Shown: piece after piece, positions 17,795 to 26,746 of the stretch | How positions within the stretch are numbered: the first letter of the stretch is position 1 | Layout of the letters: each line of letters opens with the position of its first letter | DNA from: Alphaproteobacteria bacterium | GTDB taxonomy: Bacteria > Pseudomonadota > Alphaproteobacteria > Rhizobiales > Xanthobacteraceae | Length of the DNA stretch: 64,000 nt | Assembly (NCBI GenBank): GCA_016869215.1 | Contig: VGEP01000025.1 | Location: forward strand, 1 to 64,000 | Direction: 5' to 3' | The notes under the pieces: generated by a model | The model's input: only the letters and a program-made list of their open reading frames with translations | The model's database searches: none | What the model was told of the DNA's origin: nothing | Position numbers and translations under genes: made by a program

Positions 17795-18772
17795 TCAGAA
17801 GTCGAAGTTGATCATCTGCTTCATCACGAAGACGCCGATCGACATCCACATGGCGCAGGCTGCGATCATGATCCGGCCGAGGTCCGTGGTCCAAAGCAGC
17901 GAGATGTAGTCGGGGCTCGTGAGGTAGACCAGCAGGCCCACGGCGATGGGCAGCGAGCCGATGATCGTGGCCGAGGCTTTTGCCTCCATCGACATGGCTT
18001 GAATCTTGGCCTTCATCTTCTTGCGCTCGCGGAGCACGCGCGACAGGTTGCCGAGCGCTTCGGACAGGTTGCCGCCGGCTTTTTGCTGGATTGCCACAAC
18101 GATGCCGAAGAAGTTGGCCTCGGCGAGCGGCATGCGATCGAACAGCTTGGCGCAGGCGTCTCCCAGCGGGACGCCGACGGTTTGGTTCTCGACGATGGCG
18201 CGGAACTCACTCTTGACCGGCTCTTGCGCTTCGATGGAGATGACCTTGAGGCTGTCGAGTAGCGGCAGGCCCGCCTTGATGCCGCGGACGATGATATCGA
18301 CCGCGTCGGGGAAGGTGTCGAGGAAGCGCTTTTCGCGGCGCTTCTTCAGGTACGACAGGAGCCACAGCGGGGCGCCGCAACCGGCTGCAAAGCCGACGGC
18401 CAGCGCGGCAAGCAGTCCGAGTTCGGACAGGAAGACCAGCAGGAACGCCAGCAGGCCGAGCCCCGCGGCGATGGCGATGAACTTCTGCTTCGACCAGGTC
18501 AGCCCGGCTTAAGCGATCCTGATCTGCAGGGGCGGATTTTTTGAGCTCTTCGATTTGACATCGAGCTCTTTGAGCGTTTCCTCGACCTGCTCGCGGCGGG
18601 ACTTCTGCGGCGCCCGTCCCGTGCTCCGCACTGCCGGGGCGTTTCGCGTCACGCTCGCGCGGCGCTTTTCGGCCTGCCGCTCGCCGGACAGGAGCGGGTA
18701 GAGAAAGACCCACGCGACGCCGCCGATCGCGACCGCGGTCATGAAGAACAAGGCGAGCGTCTGCATCTTCAT
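17795..18772 (-). pseudogene. tadB: tadB, inner-membrane pilus assembly protein, broken by an in-frame TAA
   Basis: Read straight through, this frame gives a 325-codon TadB: N-terminal helix, basic linker (residues 28-75), two helices near 95-135, the T2SSF domain and C-terminal helices. A single TAA at 18509-18511 replaces codon 88, within the conserved 'IRLAQAGL' context where homologues have Gln (CAA). The frame before and after is otherwise intact and continuous, with no shift, so this is one base change (C to T). No good restart codon follows closely. Either tadB is inactive here, or the stop is read through, or the base call is wrong. TadB is normally essential for Flp pili. Confidence 0.85.
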
Positions 18773-18785
18773 GGACTGCGCTCCG

Positions 18786-20294
18786 TCACCGGGCCGGCTC
18801 CGCCACGGTCTCGGCAGAGTCGAGGGCGGCCGCCAGACGCTTCTCCTCGCCGTAATAGCGCGCGCGGTCCCAGAATTTCGGCCGGCCGATACCGGTCGAG
18901 CGATGCGAGCCGATGATGTTGCCGTTGGCGTCTTCGCCGGTCATGTCGTAGACGAACAGGTCCTGGGTGATGATCACGTCGCCTTCCATACCGACCACCT
19001 CGGTGATGTGGGTGATGCGGCGCGAGCCGTCGCGCAGGCGGGCCGCCTGCACCACGACGTCGACCGATCCCACGATCATTTCGCGGATGGTGCGGGACGG
19101 CAAAGAGTAGCCGCCCATGGTGATCATCGATTCGATACGCGCGAGCGCTTCGCGCGGGCTGTTGGCGTGCAGCGTGCCCATTGAGCCGTCGTGGCCGGTG
19201 TTCATGGCCTGCAACAGGTCGAACGCCTCCGGTCCGCGAACTTCGCCGACGATGATGCGCTCCGGCCGCATGCGCAGGCAGTTCTTGACCAGGTCGCGCA
19301 TGGTGACCTGACCCTCGCCTTCGAGGTTCGGCGGGCGTGTTTCCAGGCGCACCACGTGCGGCTGCTGGAGCTGCAATTCGGCGGCGTCCTCGCAGGTGAT
19401 GACGCGCTCGTCGTCGTCGATGAATTGCGTAAGGCAGTTGAGCAGCGTGGTCTTGCCTGAGCCGGTGCCGCCAGACACGATCGTATTGATGCGGCAGCGG
19501 CCGACGACCTTGAGCACGTCGGCGCCTTCGGGCGTGATGGTGCCGAAACGGACAAGCTGGTCGAGGGTCAGCTTGTCCTTTTTGAATTTGCGGATGGTAA
19601 GGGCGGGACCGTCGAGCGCCAGCGGCGGCGCGATCACGTTGACGCGCGAACCGTCCGGCAGGCGGGCGTCGCAGATCGGCGAGGATTCGTCGACGCGGCG
19701 GCCGACCTGGCTGACGATGCGCTGGCAGATGTTCAGGACCTGCTGGTTGTCGCGGAACCGGATGCCGGTCTTCTGAATCTTGCCTTGAACTTCGATGTAG
19801 ACGGTTCCGGCGCTGTTCACCATGATGTCGGCGATGTCGTCGCGCGCGAGCAGCGGCTCCAGCGGGCCGTAGCCAAGGACGTCGTTGCAGATGTCGTCGA
19901 GCAGCTCTTCCTGCTCGGAAATCGACATCACGATGTTTTTGATCGCGATGATCTCGTTGACGATATCGCGGATTTCCTCGCGCGCCGCCTCGGCGTCGAG
20001 GCGCGCAAGCTGCGCCAGGTCGATCGCCTCGATCAGGGCGCCGAACACCGTGCCCTTGGTTTCGTAGTAGCTCTCGGAACGGCGGGTGTCGGTCGCAAGG
20101 ACGGGGGGCGGAGAGCTGATGCGCGCCGGGGCGGCCGGCGCGGAAATCAGCGGAGCGCCGAGCCCGGACGAGGGCATCGGCGCGCGGCCGGGTTCGGACT
20201 GCGCCGGCGTCTTCGGCGGCGCGGCCGGTTTCGGCGCCGCCGCGGCCGGGGCCGAAGCGGGTCGAACGTCCGTTGTGCTGCGTCTGCCGAACAC
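18786..20294 (-). CDS. cpaF: TadA/CpaF-type pilus assembly ATPase
   Basis: A 502-residue secretion ATPase of the VirB11/TadA group that powers Flp pilus extension (and probably retraction). GTG at 20294 is preceded by a GGAG site at good spacing, and gives an Ala/Pro-rich N-terminus of about 75 residues typical of CpaF. Walker A is Gly-Gly-Thr-Gly-Ser-Gly-Lys-Thr-Thr. The Asp box and His box (Thr-Gly-His-Asp-Gly-Ser...Thr-Leu-His-Ala-Asn) follow. The frame stays open far upstream, but that part is antisense-like junk over cpaE. It precedes tadB by 13 bases. Confidence 0.95.
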   Translation of the reverse strand: MFGRRSTTDVRPASAPAAAAPKPAAPPKTPAQSEPGRAPMPSSGLGAPLISAPAAPARISSPPPVLATDTRRSESYYETKGTVFGALIEAIDLAQLARLDAEAAREEIRDIVNEIIAIKNIVMSISEQEELLDDICNDVLGYGPLEPLLARDDIADIMVNSAGTVYIEVQGKIQKTGIRFRDNQQVLNICQRIVSQVGRRVDESSPICDARLPDGSRVNVIAPPLALDGPALTIRKFKKDKLTLDQLVRFGTITPEGADVLKVVGRCRINTIVSGGTGSGKTTLLNCLTQFIDDDERVITCEDAAELQLQQPHVVRLETRPPNLEGEGQVTMRDLVKNCLRMRPERIIVGEVRGPEAFDLLQAMNTGHDGSMGTLHANSPREALARIESMITMGGYSLPSRTIREMIVGSVDVVVQAARLRDGSRRITHITEVVGMEGDVIITQDLFVYDMTGEDANGNIIGSHRSTGIGRPKFWDRARYYGEEKRLAAALDSAETVAEPAR

Positions 20295-20326
20295 GTGCGC
20301 TACTCCAGTCCCTCTGGCCGGCCTTG

Positions 20327-21604
20327 CTACTGGCGGCTCAACAGTTTGCCGAGAAGCGGCGTCAACAGGCCGCCCTTCGACTTCTTGACCTCCGAACGTC
20401 CGGTCAGGGTCTGCGCCAGTTGCTGGAATGTCTCGGTGGTGCGGTGACTCGGTGAAATCTCCGCCACCATCTGGCCGTTGTTGGCGGCGGATCCAAAGAG
20501 CTGGGGCTCGAACGGAATGATCGCCGCCGGCTGGTCCTCCAGCGCCTTCGCAAAGTCCGCCGGCTTGATCTCCGGACGCTTGGGTACGCCGACCTGGTTG
20601 AGGCAATAGAACGGGCGGCGGTCGTTGACGCGCGCGGCCCGCAGGAAGTCGAACAGGTTCTTGGCGTTGCGCAGGTTGGCAAGGTCGGGCGCGGCCACGA
20701 TCAGGATGTCGTCGGCGCTGACCAGCGTCCGCTGTGTCCAGCCGCACCACTGATGCGGTACATCGAGGACGATGCAGGGCATGGTCGAGCGCAGCGAATC
20801 GAAGATCGCGTCGAACGATTCCGCGCCGAAGTCGTAGACGCGCTCGAGCGTCGCCGGAGCGGCGAGCAGGCTCAGGTTGTCGGTGCACTTGGACAGCAGC
20901 CGGTCGACGAAGGCGGTGTCGATCCGGTCCGGCGAAAACACCGCGTCGGCGATGCCCTGCGGCGGGTCCTGATTGTAGTCGAGACCGGCTGTGCCGAATG
21001 CAAGATCGAGATCGGTGACGACCGAATCGAGCGCAAGGTCGCGCGCCACCGACCAAGCGATGTTGTGCGCGATCGTCGAGGCGCCGACGCCGCCTTTCGC
21101 GCCGACCACGGCGATGATGCGTCCGACCGGCTTGGCGTCCGGCGCGGAGAACAGGCCGCAGATCGAGCGCACCACGTCGAGCGTCGCGACCGGCGAGATC
21201 AGGTAGTCGCTGACGCCGCGGCGGATCAGCTCGCGGTACAGCAGCACGTCGTTGTGCCGGCCCACCACGATGACGCGCGTTCCGGCGTCGCAGACTTCGG
21301 CGAGCGAGTCGAGGCCCTTGAGGATGGAATCGCCGCGGCTTTCGGACTCCAGCATGATGACGTTCGGCGTCGGCGAGCTGCGATAGGCCTCGGCGGCGGC
21401 CGTCACGCCGCCCATCTGCACCTTCAGGTGCGCCTTGCCGAGGCGGCGGTCCTCGCCGGCCGACTGGATCGCGGCGGCGGTTTCCACGGTCTCGCAGAAT
21501 GCCTGGACCGAGACGCGGGGCGCGGGAGCGATATGCTCCTCGCGCGCGACCGGTTCGGCCGGAATCTCCGCCGGTTCGGCGGTCTTCAGTGCAGTTCTGA
21601 TCAT
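20327..21604 (-). CDS. cpaE: CpaE-like pilus localisation ATPase (MinD/ParA family)
   Basis: A 425-residue protein with an N-terminal receiver-like domain (about 45-150) and a MinD/ParA-type ATPase domain. The P-loop is Gly-Ala-Lys-Gly-Gly-Val-Gly-Ala-Ser-Thr, the deviant form usual in CpaE. CpaE places the pilus machine at the pole in Caulobacter. Its ATG at 21604 overlaps the cpaD stop by 4 bases (ATGA), showing coupling, and fixes the start. Confidence 0.93.
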   Translation of the reverse strand: MIRTALKTAEPAEIPAEPVAREEHIAPAPRVSVQAFCETVETAAAIQSAGEDRRLGKAHLKVQMGGVTAAAEAYRSSPTPNVIMLESESRGDSILKGLDSLAEVCDAGTRVIVVGRHNDVLLYRELIRRGVSDYLISPVATLDVVRSICGLFSAPDAKPVGRIIAVVGAKGGVGASTIAHNIAWSVARDLALDSVVTDLDLAFGTAGLDYNQDPPQGIADAVFSPDRIDTAFVDRLLSKCTDNLSLLAAPATLERVYDFGAESFDAIFDSLRSTMPCIVLDVPHQWCGWTQRTLVSADDILIVAAPDLANLRNAKNLFDFLRAARVNDRRPFYCLNQVGVPKRPEIKPADFAKALEDQPAAIIPFEPQLFGSAANNGQMVAEISPSHRTTETFQQLAQTLTGRSEVKKSKGGLLTPLLGKLLSRQ

Positions 21605-22341
21605 TTGCCGAGATCGCTGATCGCGCCCTTCTGCGTGTCGGGGATGATCGTCGCCGGGCTTTCGCCCTTGCGCCACTTCTCGCGGGCGAACGTGCGCTTG
21701 TTGGTGTAGGCGGCGGTTTCGGCACGCGGCTGCACGAGGTCGGCCGGTTCTGCCACCATCGCGGCGAAGTTGCGCTGCGTGGAACAGCCGAAGTTGTGGT
21801 ACTGCCGGTTCTCGAAATGCCTGGCGCCGGGGCTCGGCCCGGGATCGTCCGGCCACTGGCCGCACGGACCCGCGTGAGCCGCAATCTGCGGATAGTTCAG
21901 GCGCAGCGGCGCGACCTTGCTGCCGCCCGCCTGGTAGGGGCGAATGCCGATGCCGTGATTCGGCACTCCGGACTGCACCATGATCGATAGCGCTTCCTTC
22001 AGCGTGTCATTGGCGGCGCGCTCGTTGGGCCCGCCGACGGGACGCTCGATGGTGATGCCGCCGGTTGCCTCGCGCTTCCAGCTCTGCGCGAACGCCAGAA
22101 CCTCCGCGCGCTGCACCGGCGTCAACCCGCCGCGGCCCGCGCCCACATGCACGGCCAGGGAGCGATTGCCCTCGCCGATCGAGATGGGGTGGCGCTTGCG
22201 ATAGTCGGAGTCCACGCTGCCGGTCACGTCGCCGGTGGTGTCGCAGGCGGCAAGACCGAAGGCGAGTGCCGCGAACAGGAGTCCGCGGATGCCGGCCGCC
22301 GTCATGCGGCGGCGGGCGATCGCAGGGTCGTTGGGATGCAT
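21601..22341 (-). CDS. cpaD: CpaD pilus assembly lipoprotein
   Basis: A 246-residue outer-membrane lipoprotein: signal with lipobox Leu-Ala-Ala-Cys (Cys33), followed by the CpaD domain with conserved 'NFGCSTQRNFAAM' and 'ADLVQPR' segments in the last third. It works with the CpaC secretin. The start at 22341 is the only one giving an N-terminal signal. It lies between cpaC (23 bases upstream) and cpaE (4-base overlap). Confidence 0.92.
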   Translation of the reverse strand: MHPNDPAIARRRMTAAGIRGLLFAALAFGLAACDTTGDVTGSVDSDYRKRHPISIGEGNRSLAVHVGAGRGGLTPVQRAEVLAFAQSWKREATGGITIERPVGGPNERAANDTLKEALSIMVQSGVPNHGIGIRPYQAGGSKVAPLRLNYPQIAAHAGPCGQWPDDPGPSPGARHFENRQYHNFGCSTQRNFAAMVAEPADLVQPRAETAAYTNKRTFAREKWRKGESPATIIPDTQKGAISDLGK

Positions 22342-22364
22342 CGAGCGTCTCCTGGTCGCCTGGT

Positions 22365-23816
22365 TCAATCGAGAATGAAGCCGTAGTTGCCGCGGTATTC
22401 GGGTTTGCGCGTCTCTCTGCGTCCCGGCACGCCGTAGAGCCGGTTGAAGCGGCCGAGCAGGCTGCCGGACAGGTCCGAGGCGTCGGCGAATCCGTCGTCC
22501 GGCTTCGACAAGTCCTTCTGCGCCACCGCGCGCACGATGTACGGGGTCACGAGCACCATGAGTTCGCTCTGGCGATTGATGTAGTCGCGGCTCTTGAACA
22601 GCGCGCCGAGCACCGGGAGGTTCATCAAGCCCGGCATGCCGTTGATGTGCTGCTTGGTCTGTTCGTGGATCATGCCGGCGAGCGCGAGCGCCCCGCCCGA
22701 GGGAATCTCGACGGTGGTTTCGGCGCGGCGGGTCTTGATCGACGGGATGGTCAGCGTGCGGTTCTCGTCGCCGACCGACTGCAGAATGGTCAGCGCGTTG
22801 TCGGAGGAAACCTCGGAGACTTCGGTCAGCACCTTGAGACTGATGCGGCCCTCGGACATGACGACTGGCGTGAAGTTCAGGCCGACGCCGAACTTCTTGA
22901 ACTGAATCTGCGTTTGGCAATTCCGCGTGTTGGGATCGCAGGTAAAACCCGCGGGCACCGGAAACTCGCCGCCGGCGAGAAAGTTTGCGGTCTCACCGGA
23001 GATCGCGGTGAGGTTGGGCTCGGCAAGCGTTCGAATGACGCCGGCGCGCTCCATGGCGCGCAACGACGAGCTGATCGTGCGCCACGTGGTGGTCGCGGCG
23101 TTGGAGCTGACCAGTGCCTGTCCAAGCGCCGAGAACGGATTGCCATTGTTGAAATTCAGAACGGTCTGGCCGTAGCTCAGCGTGCCGCTGAGGTCGATGC
23201 CAAGCTGCTTGATGATGTCGCGCTGGACCTCGGCGACCGTGACCCGAAGCATGACCTGGTCGCGGCCGCGCACCGCAATTCCGTTGACCACTTTGTTGCC
23301 GTCGCCGGCGAGCCGGGCCGCGAGGTCGTAGGCCTGCTGCGCTTCGGCGGGGCTAGCGACCGAGCCCGACAGCACGATGCCGTCGCCCAGCCCCTCGACG
23401 GTGATGTCGGCTTCCGGGAGCGCGCGCTTCATCGCGGCGCGGATGCCGTTCAGATCGCGGGTCACCGCGATGTCGAAGCCCATCAGCTGCCGGCCTTCGG
23501 CGTCGAAGAAAAACACGTTGGTCTGACCGACCGCGACACCGATCAGATACGCGCGGCGCGCGGTGCGCACGACTGCGTTGGCGATCTTGGGATCTGCGAC
23601 CAGGACGTCCTTGATGTCGGCCGGCAGGTCGATGACCACCGACTTGCCGATGCCGAGCGTGACGAATTGCGAGGAATGGTCGCCGTGAACCTGGACCGCG
23701 GGTCCGGCAGGCCGCCGCGCCGGTTCGGCGCCGGCCGCCGGGAGCACCGAGCCGAACAGCATCATGACGATCGGCGCCGCCAGAGCGGCGGTGCGAAGTA
23801 GCGTCGACTGCGTCAT
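22365..23816 (-). CDS. cpaC: CpaC secretin of the Flp pilus
   Basis: A 483-residue outer-membrane secretin through which the pilus leaves the cell. Sec signal peptide at residues 1-30, then the secretin N-terminal domain (about 40-110), a BON-like domain (about 115-190) and the type II/III secretin domain with the Val-Pro-Ala-Gly 'EFPVPAG' motif. ATG 23816 is preferred over 23831 because a GGGAG ribosome site lies 8 bases upstream of it. Confidence 0.94.
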   Translation of the reverse strand: MTQSTLLRTAALAAPIVMMLFGSVLPAAGAEPARRPAGPAVQVHGDHSSQFVTLGIGKSVVIDLPADIKDVLVADPKIANAVVRTARRAYLIGVAVGQTNVFFFDAEGRQLMGFDIAVTRDLNGIRAAMKRALPEADITVEGLGDGIVLSGSVASPAEAQQAYDLAARLAGDGNKVVNGIAVRGRDQVMLRVTVAEVQRDIIKQLGIDLSGTLSYGQTVLNFNNGNPFSALGQALVSSNAATTTWRTISSSLRAMERAGVIRTLAEPNLTAISGETANFLAGGEFPVPAGFTCDPNTRNCQTQIQFKKFGVGLNFTPVVMSEGRISLKVLTEVSEVSSDNALTILQSVGDENRTLTIPSIKTRRAETTVEIPSGGALALAGMIHEQTKQHINGMPGLMNLPVLGALFKSRDYINRQSELMVLVTPYIVRAVAQKDLSKPDDGFADASDLSGSLLGRFNRLYGVPGRRETRKPEYRGNYGFILD

Positions 23817-23835
23817 GAAACTGACTCCCATTTTG

Positions 23836-24618
23836 CTATCGGACGTTGCTCACGCCGAAACGAACGGTGTTGACGTCGGTCTTGCGGCCGGGCTCGTCCT
23901 CCGTCTGCGCCGTCTTGCCGGCATCCAGCAGACTGCGCAGGGCGAGCGACAGTGTTCCAAGCTGACGCGACAGCGCCAGCGTTTCGGACTGGCGGGGCGA
24001 CAGTTCGAGCGTCGCGGTCTTGCCGACGACGACGCGCTGGCCGCCCTTTTCCTCGACCGTCTGGTCGATGGCGAGCACGCGTACGTTGGTCAGGATGGTT
24101 TCGCTGTTCGGGCTAGAGCTCGCGCGATTGTCGCCTTCACGCGGCCGCCGCGTGAGAATGACGTCGACGCGGTCGTTCGGCAGGATGAAGCCGCCGGCGC
24201 CGGTCTCCGGCGAGATTTCGGTCGAGATCGCGCGCATGCCGGACGGCAGGATCGCCGCCATGAAGCCTGCGGCGCCGTTGGCCCTGATCAGCTTGGCATC
24301 GCGAATGGGTTCGCCGGCCGTGAACGGTGCGCGCGTGATCGCGCCGCTGAATTCGTCGGTGGCGTTGGGGCGGTCGTTGCGGGTGATATAGGAGCCGCCG
24401 GTGGTCGCGGCCGGCCAGGCCTGCCACTGGAAATCTTGCGCGGATACGGCCGTGCCCATGCCGATGTCGCGGCTGGCGATCAGCACATCGACGGTCTTGA
24501 GCTGGGCGACCGGGGCCGGCGCGGGCGGAGGGGCATCGTCGCCGCTGCCGACGAGAAACGCAGCGCCACCGCCGGCGACGAGGGCAACTGCAAGCACAAC
24601 GATACGCGCGGCTTTCAT
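23836..24618 (-). CDS. cpaB: CpaB pilus assembly protein
   Basis: A 260-residue periplasmic protein with an N-terminal signal anchor (residues 4-26), a SAF domain (about 45-110) and the RcpC/CpaB domain with the conserved 'LPNDRVDVILTRR' segment. It is thought to link the secretin to the inner machine. It is the first gene of the cpaBCDEF-tadBC run. A CtrA-like box lies 116 bases upstream. Confidence 0.93.
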   Translation of the reverse strand: MKAARIVVLAVALVAGGGAAFLVGSGDDAPPPAPAPVAQLKTVDVLIASRDIGMGTAVSAQDFQWQAWPAATTGGSYITRNDRPNATDEFSGAITRAPFTAGEPIRDAKLIRANGAAGFMAAILPSGMRAISTEISPETGAGGFILPNDRVDVILTRRPREGDNRASSSPNSETILTNVRVLAIDQTVEEKGGQRVVVGKTATLELSPRQSETLALSRQLGTLSLALRSLLDAGKTAQTEDEPGRKTDVNTVRFGVSNVR

Positions 24619-24853
24619 AACGCTTCACTCACTCTGTTACGGGACTGACGCGACCGGTTTGGCCGTCGACTGTTCACCTAGTGAGGCCCCGCGGCGCCGG
24701 AGCCGAACGCAGGGGGATTTCAGCAGTGAAAGGTCAATTCATGGTTAATCGTGCGTATCCAAATGCAGTTAAAAATGTATTTCCGGACAGCGTTCGGCGC
24801 CCCGGCGACGCCGGAATCGCCGCCGCCGGACGCGAATTTCGAAGGCAGCCCGG
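24619..24853. other. Intergenic region between cpaA and cpaB
   Basis: A 235-base non-coding gap on a strand that is otherwise tightly packed. It holds the candidate CtrA box at 24734-24748 and an AT-rich patch at 24736-24785, so the cpaB operon probably has its own promoter here. Confidence 0.5.
24734..24748 (-). promoter_or_regulatory. Candidate CtrA-binding box upstream of cpaB
   Basis: On the minus strand: TTAA (24748-24745), seven bases CCATGAA, TTGA (24737-24734). One mismatch from TTAA-N7-TTAA, and it includes the strong CtrA half-site TTAACCAT. The cpaB start is 116 bases downstream. Confidence 0.55.
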
Positions 24854-25354
24854 CTAGCCGAGCTGCATCCAGGTGGTGTTCGGATAAATCAGCAGCGCCG
24901 CGGCCGCGAGCGCGATGCCGTAAGGCACGCCGCCATCAAGCTTGTGCAGGCGTTTGACCCATTCCTTGTCGGCGAGGACCTGCGGCAGCGGCATCAGCCG
25001 GAAGCGGATCATGGCCAGCGTCAGAATGCCGCCGAAGATCGAGGCGTACAGCGCGTAAGTCAGCAGGTGATCGAAACCGAGCCACAACGCCGTCGCCGCG
25101 GCGAGCTTGGCGTCGCCGCCGCCGATCCAGCCGCGTGCGAAGAACACGAACGTGACCGCCAGCACCGCAAGCGCCGCGCCGACGTGGGACATCATGTCGG
25201 CTGGGCTCATGCCGCTTGCCACGGCCAGCGCGAAGAAGCCCGCGACCAGGATCAGTGCGACCCGGTTCGAGATCGTCATTGTGAAAAGATCGCTGGAGGC
25301 GGCGAACGCCATCATGGCCGGAAATAGAAACAGCCGGACGGTTTCGGTCAGCAT
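24854..25354 (-). CDS. cpaA: CpaA-type prepilin peptidase (A24 family)
   Basis: A 166-residue polytopic membrane aspartyl peptidase that trims Flp prepilins after the Gly before the hydrophobic helix. The two catalytic Asp are seen in Ser-Ser-Asp-Leu (near residue 21) and Gly-Gly-Gly-Asp-Ala-Lys (near 79). It lacks the N-terminal methylase domain, as usual for CpaA/TadV. Encoded between the pilin gene and cpaB. Confidence 0.92.
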   Translation of the reverse strand: MLTETVRLFLFPAMMAFAASSDLFTMTISNRVALILVAGFFALAVASGMSPADMMSHVGAALAVLAVTFVFFARGWIGGGDAKLAAATALWLGFDHLLTYALYASIFGGILTLAMIRFRLMPLPQVLADKEWVKRLHKLDGGVPYGIALAAAALLIYPNTTWMQLG

Positions 25355-25419
25355 GGCGGTCCCCTACACGGGGCGATGGTAGGCGCGCGCTCGTTGCGCT
25401 TTCGTTATCGGAGCCGGGA

Positions 25420-25453
25420 AAAATCAAAAGGCCCCGGGTTCGCCGGGGCCTTT
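25420..25453 (-). terminator. Intrinsic terminator of the pilin gene
   Basis: A perfect 11-base-pair stem (25427-25437 with 25443-25453, five-base loop) follows the pilin stop by 21 bases on the minus strand. It is followed by a T-rich run (TTTTGATTTTT). This would end or attenuate pilin transcripts before cpaA, so the pilin can be made in excess. Confidence 0.9.
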
Positions 25454-25474
25454 CGGAAGCATTCCGAACGCCGC

Positions 25475-25639
25475 TTAGTTCAGCGCGTTCTGGACCGACG
25501 TGAACGTGGTCTTCAGCTTCGAGCCGAGACCCTGCACGACGGCGATGATGGCGACGGAGATGCCGGCGGCGATGAGGCCGTATTCGATGGCGGTCGCGCC
25601 GGATTCGTCTTTCATGAAACGCGAAACGAGAGACTTCAT
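25475..25639 (-). CDS. pilA: Flp family type IVb pilin
   Basis: A 54-residue prepilin and the major subunit of the Flp pilus. The short basic leader ends at Gly14. The mature protein starts Ala-Thr-Ala-Ile-Glu-Tyr, carrying the Flp-typical Glu19-Tyr20, then a single hydrophobic helix. The start at 25639 has a GGAG site 7 bases upstream. CpaA cleaves it and the TadE-like proteins are co-assembly partners. A strong terminator follows. Confidence 0.96.
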   Translation of the reverse strand: MKSLVSRFMKDESGATAIEYGLIAAGISVAIIAVVQGLGSKLKTTFTSVQNALN

Positions 25640-26093
25640 GGGGTAGCTCCTTCGATCCACACGTGGCTGTCTGAGCAGGCCCGGGGCCGTTGTTACGTCC
25701 GGCCGATCCGGACCATGTGCGAAACCTAGCAATCGCCTGTTGCGGTCGAGTTAATTCGATCCCGGAAATCCTAAGACTTCGCGTGAATTAGCACCGTGGT
25801 TAATGAACAATTGAATTATTCACCCAAAGAGTTCGTGAAGCGAATTGAACGTATTGCGCATTGAATATTCGAAAATCCGGGCGCGTCATTTTTATACGAA
25901 TAGTATAGTCGCGGCTCGCGCCGGCGCTCCGGGTCCGGTTCGATCGCACAGAACGCCAGATGGCGCGGGCCGTCGCCCCGGCCGGCCGTTCGCTTTGCAC
26001 TTCATTCACCAATATGGAGTCAACTGAAACCGTGTGAGTGACCGGCCGCCGTGTATTGGGACCGGCCGGTTTGGTGAGCGTGCGGAGTGTTTC
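25640..26093. other. Divergent intergenic region between the pilin gene and the secretin-domain gene
   Basis: This 454-base region contains no convincing gene. An AT-rich core at about 25740-25910 holds the CtrA-like box at 25800-25814, plus further TTAA-containing half-sites near 25751 and 25789. The remainder towards 26093 is GC-rich with no feature I can name. It should hold promoters in both directions. Confidence 0.55.
25800..25814. promoter_or_regulatory. Candidate CtrA-binding box between pilin and secretin-domain genes
   Basis: TTAA (25800-25803), seven bases, TTGA (25811-25814): one mismatch from TTAA-N7-TTAA. It lies 161 bases from the pilin start and 280 from the divergent gene. 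Confidence 0.5.
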
Positions 26094-26612
26094 ATGTCGG
26101 CGTATCGGACGTATCGCGGTCTCCGGCCGCGCTGGTGTCTTGCCTTGGCGATCGTGACTTTGACGGCCACCGCGCCCGCGATCCTCAGATCGGCATTCGC
26201 CGACGGCATGCCCCAGGCGGCCAGCGTCGATCCGGTCGTCGTCCATCTCGACGAAGCCAAGATTCTGAAGTTGCCGGAGCGCACTGCGACCCTGGTGGTC
26301 GGCAACCCCCTGATTGCGGACGTCGCCGTCCAGCCGGGCGGGGTCATGGTGATCACCGGCAAGAGCTACGGGCTGACCAACCTGGTCGCGCTCGACCGCG
26401 GCGGTACGACCCTGGTGGAGCACGCGCTTCAGGTGCAGGGGCCGCGTGAACGCGTTGTGTTCGTCTATCGCGGCGTGGACCGGGAAAGCTACAGCTGCGC
26501 GCCGAATTGTTCGCGGCGGATCATGCTGGGCGACACGCCGACGTTCTTCGGCCCGACGCTTGAACAGACTGGAAACCTGAACACCGCGGCCCAGGGCGTG
26601 CAGCCGAAATAG
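26094..26612 (+). CDS. Stand-alone pilus assembly (secretin N-terminal domain) protein
   Basis: A 172-residue exported protein with a signal peptide at about 1-36 and a single domain at about 45-125 of the pilus/flagellum assembly N-terminal type. The pattern 'LDEAKILKLPERTATLVVGNP...ITGKSYGLTNLVALDRGG' matches the N-terminal domain of CpaC but no secretin channel follows. The start at 26094 has GGAG 8 bases upstream. The C-terminal tail has two Cys (Cys-Ala-Pro-Asn-Cys). It probably docks to the secretin or its partners. Divergent from the pilin gene. Confidence 0.78.
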   Translation: MSAYRTYRGLRPRWCLALAIVTLTATAPAILRSAFADGMPQAASVDPVVVHLDEAKILKLPERTATLVVGNPLIADVAVQPGGVMVITGKSYGLTNLVALDRGGTTLVEHALQVQGPRERVVFVYRGVDRESYSCAPNCSRRIMLGDTPTFFGPTLEQTGNLNTAAQGVQPK

Positions 26613-26746
26613 GGCGGCCGCCTTCGTTTGGTTAGCGCCCCGTCAACGCCCATGCGGTTTTGCGCAATCCGTGCGCAACCATTCAACAACGCCTGTTTGT
26701 TAGAAGCTCGGATCGAGACAAATCCGGAATTCCGGAGCGCAGGTGC

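Noticed and set aside
20295-21884. Long upstream extension of the cpaF frame
   Set aside because: It overlaps all of cpaE in another frame and shows no domain; the GTG at 20294 with its GGAG site explains the start.
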